Shown here: positions 1-5,438 of the stretch, piece by piece
How the letters are laid out: the number at the start of each line of letters is the position of its first letter
Position numbering within the stretch: position 1 is the stretch's first letter
Source: Candidatus Bathyarchaeota archaeon
GTDB taxonomy: Archaea > Thermoproteota > Bathyarchaeia > Bathyarchaeales > WUQV01
Length of the DNA stretch: 5,438 bases
Direction of reading: 5' to 3'
Assembly (NCBI GenBank): GCA_009889585.1
Contig: WUQV01000043.1
Span: 1 to 5,438 of the forward strand
Notes under the pieces: model-generated
Databases searched by the model: none
Seen by the model: only the letters and a program-made list of their open reading frames with translations
What the model was told of the DNA's origin: nothing
Program-made: the position numbers and the translations under genes

Positions 1-1
1 G

Positions 2-1546
2 AGCTCCATCGCCGTAGTTCACAACGGCATAATCGAGAACTTCGCCGAGCTGAAGGCTGAGCTCGAGGAAAGAGGGCACATTTTCAAGTCGAAGACGGAT
101 ACGGAGGTAATACCGCACCTAATCGAAGAGAGCCTGTGGAAGGGCTTGAGCCTTGCAGAAGCCGTGCGCGAGGCAACGATGCGATTAGAAGGCTCGTACG
201 CCATCGCGGTAATCTCGACTAAGGAGCCCGATAAGATCGTATGCGCTCGTAAGGAGAGCCCGTTGGTCATAGGGGTCGCTGAAGAAGCCCTTTATTGCGC
301 ATCTGATATACCAGCCTTCCTGCCTTTAACGAACCGTGCGATCGTAGTTGATGATGGAGAACTCGTCACCCTCAGCGACCTAGGCTACGAGATAAGGCGC
401 ATAAGCGACTGGGCTATCGTCGAACGGAGGCCTGACACGGTCGATTGGACGCCTGAGATGGCTGAGAAGCAGGGATATCCTCATTTCATGTTGAAGGAGA
501 TTTACGAACAGCCGATCGCCTTAAGGAATTCGTTAAGGCTTCAAGAGCCGTATTTGGAGCTGATGGTCACGTTTTTAGATAGGGCTGATGAAACCTTCCT
601 CGTAGCGTGTGGAACCTCCTATCATGCGTGTTTGGCGGCCTCTTACATGTTCTCAAAGCTTGCCTCCCTCGCTTCCTATCCCGTCGTGGCCTCCGAGTTC
701 GTTGAAAAGTACGGAAAGGCTGTGGACGTTGACGCCGTAATGCTCGCCGTAAGCCAATCGGGCGAAACGGCGGATACGCTATCAGCTGTCGAATGGGCGA
801 GGAATAGGGCGGCTACGATACTTGGCTTGACAAATGTGATAGGGTCAACGCTCACCCGCGTCTCAAGGGTTTACATCTGTCAGCAATCAGGGCCTGAGAT
901 CGGCGTGGCGGCGACAAAGACGTTCACGGCCCAGTTGCTCGTCCTAGCACAACTGGCCTTAAGGTTGGCGAAGAGGAAGGGCAAGGTCTCGCAGGAAGAG
1001 ATTAAGCGCTTGGAGCGTTGGCTTAAACAAATCCCAGACGTTGTCGAAGCGATTTTAAGGTCCCAAGAGGGAAACATACGACGGCTTGTCGAAAAGTACT
1101 ACGACGCCAAATGCTTCATCTTCCTAGGGCGGGGCATAAGCACGTCGACCGCCTTAGAAGGACAGTTAAAGCTCATGGAGGTTGCTTACGTCCCAACGAT
1201 AGCCTATCCAGCTGGCGAATTTAAGCACGGCCCGATAAGCCTCATCGAGCCCGGCATTCCGGCCGTTTTCATATGCCCTCCAGATGAGACGAGGAAGCAG
1301 TTGATAGGGAACATCATGGAGATGAAGGCTAGAGGGGCTTCGATCATAGCGATCGTCGAGGAGGGCGACGAGAGGGTTAAGGAGCTAGCAGACGATTACG
1401 TAGAAATCCCAAAGGGCGTACCTAGCGTGCTATCGCCCATCCCCTATATCATACCGTTACAGCTCTTCGCTTACCATATGGCAGTTAAGCGCGGTTACGA
1501 CCCAGATAAGCCGAGGAACCTAGCTAAGTCCGTCACAGTCAAGTGA
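2..1546 (+). CDS. glmS: Glutamine:fructose-6-phosphate aminotransferase (GlmS), 5'-truncated by the window
   Basis: This enzyme makes glucosamine-6-phosphate from fructose-6-phosphate and glutamine, the entry step to UDP-GlcNAc in the cytoplasm. The frame is open from position 2, and 514 residues are visible of a family length near 600. The N-terminal catalytic Cys and roughly 95 residues are off the left edge, so any start codon inside the window (such as TTG at 146) is not the true start. Visible motifs run in the expected order: HNGIIEN and TDTEV of the glutaminase domain; ACGTS (605-619), SQSGETADT (from 752) and SGPEIGVAATKTFT (887-928) of the first SIS domain; LGRG (1124-1135), ALEG...KLME and PAGEFKHGP (1208-1234) of the second; and the C-terminal DKPRNLAKSVTV tail. 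No frameshift or motif loss is seen. The segment 659-1219 is repeated in damaged form at 3410-3969. This copy has no intein at PAGE/FKHGP. Confidence 0.97.
   Translation, partial: SSIAVVHNGIIENFAELKAELEERGHIFKSKTDTEVIPHLIEESLWKGLSLAEAVREATMRLEGSYAIAVISTKEPDKIVCARKESPLVIGVAEEALYCASDIPAFLPLTNRAIVVDDGELVTLSDLGYEIRRISDWAIVERRPDTVDWTPEMAEKQGYPHFMLKEIYEQPIALRNSLRLQEPYLELMVTFLDRADETFLVACGTSYHACLAASYMFSKLASLASYPVVASEFVEKYGKAVDVDAVMLAVSQSGETADTLSAVEWARNRAATILGLTNVIGSTLTRVSRVYICQQSGPEIGVAATKTFTAQLLVLAQLALRLAKRKGKVSQEEIKRLERWLKQIPDVVEAILRSQEGNIRRLVEKYYDAKCFIFLGRGISTSTALEGQLKLMEVAYVPTIAYPAGEFKHGPISLIEPGIPAVFICPPDETRKQLIGNIMEMKARGASIIAIVEEGDERVKELADDYVEIPKGVPSVLSPIPYIIPLQLFAYHMAVKRGYDPDKPRNLAKSVTVK
659..1219 (+). 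repeat. Left member of a diverged direct repeat (glmS segment)
   Basis: This 561-nt part of the intact glmS corresponds to the 560-nt degenerate copy at 3410-3969 in the same orientation. The 1-nt length difference equals the sum of the observed indels (+2, -1, -3, +1). The distance between matching positions is about 2750 nt and includes the whole HEPN operon. Confidence 0.85.
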
Positions 1547-1727
1547 TACTTAACGTTATGACTATTTCCAACTTATTTGTGAGAAGCTCGCAGGTACGGC
1601 CCTAAAGATCCTCACCTCTACAGGCATCTTAAGATTACTTCCATCCCCATGTGGAGTTTTAGGTAGGCATTATAGTCTGAGGATGTAAGCAAAGGCCACA
1701 GTATCAGAAACCTTCGATTGTTAAAGT
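1547..1727. other. Intergenic gap between convergent genes
   Basis: These 181 nt separate the glmS stop codon from the stop codon of the minus-strand HEPN gene, so transcription converges here. I see no tRNA, no coding frame with recognisable content, no clear hairpin and no long T tract on either strand. The plus strand just after glmS is mildly T-rich (around 1560-1580), which could serve as an archaeal stop region, but it is too weak to call a terminator. Confidence 0.5.
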
Positions 1728-2096
1728 TCACCGGAGTTTAAACCTTTGAATTTTCATTACAACTTCATCTGCAAGGTTAAGTGCGCGTAAAGCATGTCTT
1801 CTAGTGATTAACTTGTCAAGTTCATAATCAGCTTCATTTCTCATCTTACGGAGACTATCTAATTTATCCCCTATGTCTCTTCTACCTAATTTTCTAAACT
1901 CAGTTATAACTAATTCATGGTCTTTTGGCTTACCGGTCTTAACTTGTCTTCCGTAAGACGAAAGTATCTCCCTACTCAGTAGAAAAGCAGCATAATAAGA
2001 TCTGCTTATCGAAGTTCTAGCTAGTGCTTCGCGCTCAATGTTGGCTAGCTCTCTAGCTACTTCTAAGAAGAAAAGCGGATTAAAGGGATTGCTCAT
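1728..2096 (-). CDS. HEPN-domain protein (122 aa), last gene of a three-gene operon
   Basis: This is a small, probably all-helical protein. Residues 31-38 read SRSYYAAF, a hallmark of the first long HEPN helix, and residues 83-92 read LRKMRNEADY, matching the RN-x-ADY signature of HEPN small proteins near the C-terminus. HEPN proteins include RNase toxins with an R-x4-6-H active site. Here Arg86-Asn87 are present, but the His position seems to be taken by Asp90/Tyr91, so RNase activity is uncertain. The ATG at 2096 lies inside the end of the upstream 182-aa gene (17-nt overlap), and the sequence just before it (GAGTGGG) is only a weak ribosome-binding site, which favours translational coupling. 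There is no adjacent MNT-type nucleotidyltransferase antitoxin. The role as toxin, defence or regulatory protein is inferred. The HEPN assignment itself is fairly firm. Confidence 0.85.
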   Translation of the reverse strand: MSNPFNPLFFLEVARELANIEREALARTSISRSYYAAFLLSREILSSYGRQVKTGKPKDHELVITEFRKLGRRDIGDKLDSLRKMRNEADYELDKLITRRHALRALNLADEVVMKIQRFKLR

Positions 2097-2628
2097 CCCA
2101 CTCTATATGGAATGCAACCTTTTCATCAAGCATTTTTGACATTTCTTCAGGGAGTGCCCTTTTTAATCTATCAACTTTTTCAGCTAGCCCATCCCAAAAC
2201 TCCATGGCTTTATCAAACTTCAAGTTCACTTGAATTATGAATACGAGTTCCTCCCATTCCGTCTCTGGATCTAATATTCTTTCTACTTTCACATTCATTA
2301 TCGGAGCTCCCTTCAGGTATTCGCTGTATATCAACTCACATAGTTCGAAGAATATCCATGTTAAGGTTCCCTTAATTATAAATTCGGCCTCTTTACTAAC
2401 CTTTAGTAGAGTAGGGGGCGATAGAGTATATCGATGAATGTATGGGGATGGAGTAGGCGGCAGTAAAGTAGGAGGCTCAACTATAATAGGTTCTTCTAAC
2501 CTTACATTTAAATAAGGCTCTTGGCAATATCCTGTCAATTGCTCTTCATATCTATAAGTTATTCGTTGGCGATAGTTTGAGGTTGCATAAGTCGAATGAG
2601 CTTCCAGCCTTCCTACATGGAACGACAT
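2080..2628 (-). CDS. Hypothetical protein (182 aa), HEPN operon partner
   Basis: I do not recognise a named family. The N-terminal ~45 residues are polar and aromatic-rich. A proline-rich linker follows (about residues 47-73, including EPPTLLPPTPSP). The C-terminal part (about 78-178) then alternates predicted strand, helix, strand, helix and strand. It includes DPETEWEELVFIIQV (120-134), an amphipathic helix with FWDGLAEKVDRLKRALPEEM, and a closing strand VAFHIEWDE. No catalytic signature, signal peptide, membrane segment or nucleotidyltransferase GS-x10-DxD motif is visible. The ATG at 2628 has GAGGG eight nt upstream, inside the end of the previous gene, and lies 4 nt after that gene's stop. 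The gene overlaps the HEPN gene by 17 nt. Tight coupling to a HEPN protein suggests a partner or antitoxin-like subunit; this is inference only. The conserved layout and coupling make it a real gene. Confidence 0.8.
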   Translation of the reverse strand: MSFHVGRLEAHSTYATSNYRQRITYRYEEQLTGYCQEPYLNVRLEEPIIVEPPTLLPPTPSPYIHRYTLSPPTLLKVSKEAEFIIKGTLTWIFFELCELIYSEYLKGAPIMNVKVERILDPETEWEELVFIIQVNLKFDKAMEFWDGLAEKVDRLKRALPEEMSKMLDEKVAFHIEWDEQSL

Positions 2629-2632
2629 GGAT

Positions 2633-3310
2633 TCATCCCTCTATCAGTTTAATAACTCCTGAGACCTTATTATTGAGATTTTGGATAAATTTTCTAACTT
2701 TCAGTTTATTGGCGCTACGATATACAATACGACAGGAATACGCCTTCGTAGGCCTTATAATGTCAGGCTCAATTAAAAAGTCAAGCCATTCTTCTTGATT
2801 CGGAACTTTTCCCTTTGATGCAAGCCTAATAGCTATTCCTGAGACTTCTTCGTCGAGTACCTCACTAAATTTTAGCGACTGCACTATGTTCTCAAAAAGT
2901 TTGCTCAACCTCTCCATTGGATTCCTTTCACTATAAATTGTCACAGATATCATCGTTTCATAGAACATTGCACTTTCATCTACGTTAACATCAAGCTTAT
3001 CTTTTATGAGAGATGATAATTCATCGAATATTGTAAGGACCATTGCCGACTTTCCATCTACGCCGATGACACCCATATCAGAGTTTATGTTTACAACACA
3101 ATCAGCTTTTGTAGCAATTGCTCCAACCATGGAAATACGGGCAGGTGGAGGTGGAAGTGGTTGAGATGCTTGAGGAGTAAGTGAATATCCGGATTTATGT
3201 AAAAGGTCTATTGATTCACGAAGATCTATTGGAAATATCACATTTTTAAGTCGTACAGCGAACCATAAGCGATCGATTTTTAACCCCACTCCTTTCACCC
3301 ATTTTCTCAC
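2633..3310 (-). CDS. Hypothetical protein (225 aa), first gene of the HEPN operon
   Basis: I do not recognise the family. Residues 1-45 contain strand-like segments (LWFAVRLKNVIFPIDL). A proline-rich linker (about 45-58, with PLPPPPAR) is followed by an alternating region: strand (69-76), helix (88-107), strand (117-127), helix (130-151) and strand (156-164). A final strand-helix unit (190-223) ends the protein. The middle part has the same predicted order of elements as the downstream 182-aa protein, so the two may be distant paralogues or partners. No signal peptide, membrane segment or catalytic motif is seen. The GTG start at 3310 is supported by an in-frame TAA immediately upstream (3311-3313), so no longer form is possible; GTG codons a few residues in are alternatives. 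There is no clear ribosome-binding site, consistent with a short-leader first gene of an archaeal operon. The function is unknown. Confidence 0.78.
   Translation of the reverse strand: MRKWVKGVGLKIDRLWFAVRLKNVIFPIDLRESIDLLHKSGYSLTPQASQPLPPPPARISMVGAIATKADCVVNINSDMGVIGVDGKSAMVLTIFDELSSLIKDKLDVNVDESAMFYETMISVTIYSERNPMERLSKLFENIVQSLKFSEVLDEEVSGIAIRLASKGKVPNQEEWLDFLIEPDIIRPTKAYSCRIVYRSANKLKVRKFIQNLNNKVSGVIKLIEG
2637..2641 (-). promoter_or_regulatory. Ribosome-binding site for the 182-aa gene
   Basis: On the minus strand GAGGG (within GAGGGATGA) lies eight nt before the ATG at 2628 and overlaps the last codons of the 225-aa gene. It matches the purine core of an archaeal Shine-Dalgarno sequence, supports the chosen start, and implies the two genes are translated from one transcript. 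Confidence 0.55.
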
Positions 3311-3336
3311 TTACTGTACGTTGTAAAACAGTTCTT

Positions 3337-3352
3337 ATGAATAAAAGTTTTG
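3337..3352 (-). promoter_or_regulatory. Candidate archaeal BRE/TATA promoter of the HEPN operon
   Basis: Read on the minus strand, the sequence CAAAACTTTTATTCAT carries a purine/A-rich BRE-like CAAAA followed by a TTTTATT TATA-like box centred near 3344. Initiation about 25 nt downstream would fall near 3318, giving a leader of only about eight nt before the GTG at 3310, which fits the missing ribosome-binding site. This is a pattern match only. Confidence 0.4.
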
Positions 3353-3409
3353 CCTTGCCCTTATCGGAGGATCCCCTTCCCGACTGTAAGCCTGTAGTCG
3401 TGCCCTAGA

Positions 3410-3969
3410 CTCGCCTCCCTCGCCACGTACCCTGTCATCGCCTCGGAATTCGTCGAAGCGCACGGAAGAGCCGCGTTGGCATAGATAGCGTCGCTCTCAC
3501 CGTAAGCCAACCCAGCGAAACGGGCGATACGCTCGCGGCCGCGGAATGGCTAGACGTAGGGCGGCGACGGTGCTCGGCTTAACGAACGTCATAGGGTCGT
3601 TAACTCGTATCTCCAGGGTTTACATTTGCCAACAATCAGGGCCTGAGGTAGGCGTAGCTGCGACGAAGACTTTCACAGCTCAATTGCTCGTTCTCGCCCA
3701 ATTGGCGTTAAGGTTGGCGAAGATGAGGGGGGAAGGTTTCGCATGAGGAAATAGAGCGCTTGGAGAGTGAGCTTAAGCGAATACCGGATATCGTCGACGA
3801 AACCTTAAGGTCCCAGGAGGGGAACGTTCAACGGCTCGCTAAGAAGTATCGTGACGCTCGATATTTCTTCTTCCTAGGGCGAGGGATAAGCATGGCGACC
3901 GCCTTAGAAGGTCGGTTGAAGCTCATGGAGATAGCTTACGTGCCCACGATAGCTTACCCGGCTGGGGAA
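3410..3969 (+). pseudogene. glmS: Second, degenerate glmS fragment (middle of the isomerase part)
   Basis: This segment aligns without large gaps to 659-1219 of the intact glmS, starting at LASLATYPV and ending at AYVPTIAYPAGE. The frame changes three times: a net 2-nt insertion at about 3472-3487, a 1-nt deletion at 3549, and one extra G in the six-G run at 3727-3732. A 3-nt deletion near 3599 turns GSTLTR into GSLTR. The sugar-phosphate-binding SQSGET is changed to SQPSET (3505-3522). The whole 5' half (glutaminase domain and start of SIS1) is absent; the ~55-100 nt upstream show no clear glmS match. Despite this, many differences are synonymous third-position changes, and the last 78 residues are about 73% identical to the intact copy by hand count. 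The copy therefore evolved as a functional gene before it broke. The intein follows directly in frame. Confidence 0.88.
3410..3969 (+). repeat. Right member of the diverged direct repeat (glmS segment)
   Basis: This is the degenerate partner of 659-1219. It stops exactly at the intein start, so the right end of the repeat within the window is set by the intein and homology may resume in the downstream extein outside the window. The left end, at LASLA, is the breakpoint where the 5' half of this copy was lost. Confidence 0.85.
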
Positions 3970-5438
3970 AGCATTACTGGAGAGGCTCCAATATTAGTAG
4001 TGAACGATGGCGAGGCAAGGCTGATTAAGATAGGCGAATTTGTGGATAGGTGCTTTCAATATGGTGAAGAGGGGTCGAAGCCTGTTAACAATGTATATGC
4101 ATTAGGGGTTGATGAGCATTTTAAGGTAAAGCTTGTGCCAGTAGCTGCGGTGGCTCGTCATAAAGCGGAGAGTGTTTTTGAGATAAAGTACACTGGAGGG
4201 GTCGTCAGGGCTACAGGCGATCACTCAGTTTTTTCTCTTACCGATAGTGGAATAGTTCCTAAGCGAGTTAATGAACTTAAAGTTGGGGATGTACTAGTTA
4301 CTTACCGTACAGCCAACATATCAAGCTCGACGCCTTGCGTTATCGACATATCTGAGTTAATGTTTGATGTTGAGTCAGAACGAAAAAAGCTACAATACAA
4401 GACTGCTATAGCAATGCATACTAGTGGAAGCTCCATATCTGAGATAGCCAAGAAGCTGGGCAGGTCTAGGCAGACGATTAAGGATTGGGTGAGCAATCGT
4501 AGAAAGCCGTGGCGCCTTAAGGAGATGGGAATGCCGAAGTTGGTTGAAGTGACCCCTGAGCTCATGCGGTTATTCGGCTACTATTTATCAGAGGGCTGCG
4601 TTTGGGAGACGCATGGTGATAGGGTGCTATCTTTTAGTTTCAACTCAAAAGAGGTTGATAAGGTAGAGGATGTGATCACGTTGGTGAGGAAGTACTTTAA
4701 CGTGATGCCGACGGCTATCACTCACCCTGAGCCTACGGAAACGTGCATCGTCTATCAACGGAAGAGGTTAGTAACGGTCTTCAAGAAGTTATTCGGCTGT
4801 GATGCGCGATCTAAAAGGATTCCAGGTTTCTTCCTTAGATTGCCGAGGGGGCATATATTAGAATTCCTAAGGGGGGTGCTTTGCGACGGTTACTTCTCAC
4901 GTGAGGACAAGATAACGCTAGCAACTGTTAGCAAAGACCTCGCGATTGAGATAGCTTGGTTTCTTAAGCTTCACGGAATAAATGGAAGCATGATGAAGAA
5001 GCGGTCTAAGGAACGGGTGCTGAGTGGGCGCGTTATTCCTGCAACCGACTGCTACATCATTCAGATCGCTAAAGCGGATAACCCCTTCGGTAAAGATAAG
5101 AGCAGAGGCAAGACCTTAGCCGATATGGTTCCAACAGCGTTGATTAGGAGGGTTTATAACGAGGCTAGACCCGTGATACCCAATAGGTTAAGGAGGCCAT
5201 GGTTCAACAGCATCATATATCGCAATAAGCTGGCTTCTAGGGAGCGTGTAGAGAGGGCTTTAAGGTTAATAATGAACTATAGAAGGTTCGATGCGCCATC
5301 AGCTGAATTGCTTGAGAAGTTCATTAAGTCAGATTTGGGATGCGTTGTCGTGAAGGAAATTAATGAACAACAATACGATGGCTACGTGTACGACTTATGT
5401 GGATGCGTTAACGAGGCCTTTTTTGGAGGAAGCTCGCC
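3727..5438 (+). CDS. Open frame joining a GlmS SIS2 segment to an intein, continuing past the right edge
   Basis: The last in-frame stop is TGA at 3724-3726; from 3727 the frame stays open to the window end. Codons 3736-3969 encode 78 GlmS residues (VSHEEIERLE ... PTIAYPAGE), followed without interruption by at least 489 intein residues. No start with a convincing ribosome-binding site is visible. TTG at 3760 or ATG at 3892 are possible, but the segment more likely descends from a longer glmS reading frame that is now broken upstream. A product made from this frame would lack the glutaminase domain and SIS1 and could not be a working aminotransferase, although the intein part could still fold. 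The C-terminal extein is outside the window. Confidence 0.75.
3970..5438 (+). mobile_element. Intein: Hint splicing domain with LAGLIDADG homing endonuclease, C-terminus cut by window edge
   Basis: An intein splices itself out of its host protein; its endonuclease spreads it to empty alleles. Numbering from Ser1 (3970), block A is SITGEAPILVV (1-11). Block B is RATGDHSVF with the T-x-x-H pair Thr82/His85. The two LAGLIDADG motifs are LFGYYLSEG (201-209, acid Glu208) and FLRGVLCDG (299-307, acid Asp306), with KRIPGFFLRLP between them. Block F is YDGYVYDL ... NEAFFGG (469-487). The terminal His-Asn and the +1 residue lie just beyond the edge, so splicing competence cannot be judged. The visible length of ~490 aa is normal for an endonuclease-bearing intein, and the frame has no stop, in contrast to the broken glmS before it. 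Sampled G+C is a little lower than in glmS. An intein in GlmS is known from Methanocaldococcus jannaschii; I cannot say whether it shares this site. Confidence 0.93.
4399..4512 (+). other. Helix-turn-helix insert inside the intein
   Basis: Intein residues 144-181, between Hint block B and the first LAGLIDADG motif, read like a homeodomain-type helix-turn-helix: a first helix (TAIAMHTSG), then SISEIAKKLGRSRQTIKDW as the turn and recognition helix, then a basic SNRRKPW tail. In intein endonucleases such segments typically add DNA-target contacts, which is the likely role here. Confidence 0.7.

Noticed and set aside
880..1077. Minus-strand frame of 65 codons inside glmS
   Set aside because: It lies antisense to the strongly conserved SIS region of glmS and its translation has no recognisable motif; it is a shadow of the real gene.
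1547..1727. tRNA, CRISPR array or terminator hairpin in the convergent gap
   Set aside because: No cloverleaf, no regularly spaced repeat and no stable stem with a T tract could be found by reading both strands.
2080..2628. The 182-aa protein as an MNT-type nucleotidyltransferase antitoxin of the HEPN protein
   Set aside because: No GS...DxD nucleotidyltransferase signature is present, so the classical HEPN/MNT pair is not supported.
2237..2798. Two plus-strand frames opposite the operon genes
   Set aside because: They are antisense to coupled genes with good codon structure, have no ribosome-binding sites and give low-complexity peptides.
1547..3409. Transposon ends or target-site duplication around the HEPN operon
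   Set aside because: I compared 1547-1727 with 3311-3409 and saw no inverted or short direct terminal repeats and no transposase or integrase gene in the window.
4302..4565. Minus-strand frame of 87 codons inside the intein
   Set aside because: It is antisense to the continuous intein frame containing block B to LAGLIDADG and has no motif of its own.
3970..5438. Intein belonging to a DNA polymerase or other replication gene
   Set aside because: Ser1 and the block A style resemble polymerase inteins, but the 78 residues immediately upstream in frame are clearly GlmS and no polymerase extein sequence is visible.

Overview
The window looks like DNA from an archaeon, probably a thermophile of the Thermoproteota/TACK group. 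The evidence is heavy use of AGG and ATA codons, a TTTTATT-type TATA element instead of -35/-10 boxes, short GAGG ribosome-binding sites, a HEPN-type small protein, and an archaeal-style intein whose Hint domain carries a LAGLIDADG endonuclease. The lineage is inferred from style, not from a marker gene.

Layout. (1) Positions 2-1546, plus strand: the 3' five-sixths of an intact-looking, intein-free glmS (glutamine:fructose-6-phosphate aminotransferase); its first ~95 codons lie off the left edge. (2) Positions 1728-3310, minus strand: a compact, more AT-rich three-gene operon (roughly 40% G+C in sampled lines, against roughly 52% in glmS). It encodes a 225-aa unknown, a 182-aa unknown and a 122-aa HEPN protein, with a 4-nt gap and a 17-nt overlap at the junctions and a candidate promoter at about 3337-3352. 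The two unknowns share a predicted architecture: N-terminal piece, proline-rich linker, then beta-alpha-beta-alpha-beta. (3) Positions 3410-3969, plus strand: a second, broken glmS copy that covers only the middle of the isomerase part and carries three frameshifts. (4) Positions 3970-5438, plus strand: a large intein joined in frame directly after the codon for the conserved Glu of the GlmS PAGE-x-KHGP motif. It is open to the right edge, where only its last residues are missing.

Reading the parts together: two directly oriented glmS segments (659-1219 and 3410-3969, 561 and 560 nt) flank the HEPN operon. The left copy is an 'empty' allele and the right copy is an intein-bearing allele that has lost its 5' half. 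An operon that looks like an accessory, possibly toxin or defence, module sits between them. The glmS product makes glucosamine-6-phosphate for UDP-GlcNAc, glycan and glycoprotein synthesis. The function of the HEPN operon is not established. The most unusual point is the glmS/intein junction: the residue after the splice site in the empty allele is Phe, which cannot act as the +1 nucleophile of a normal intein. The downstream extein therefore either differs from the empty allele, or the junction is a rearrangement.
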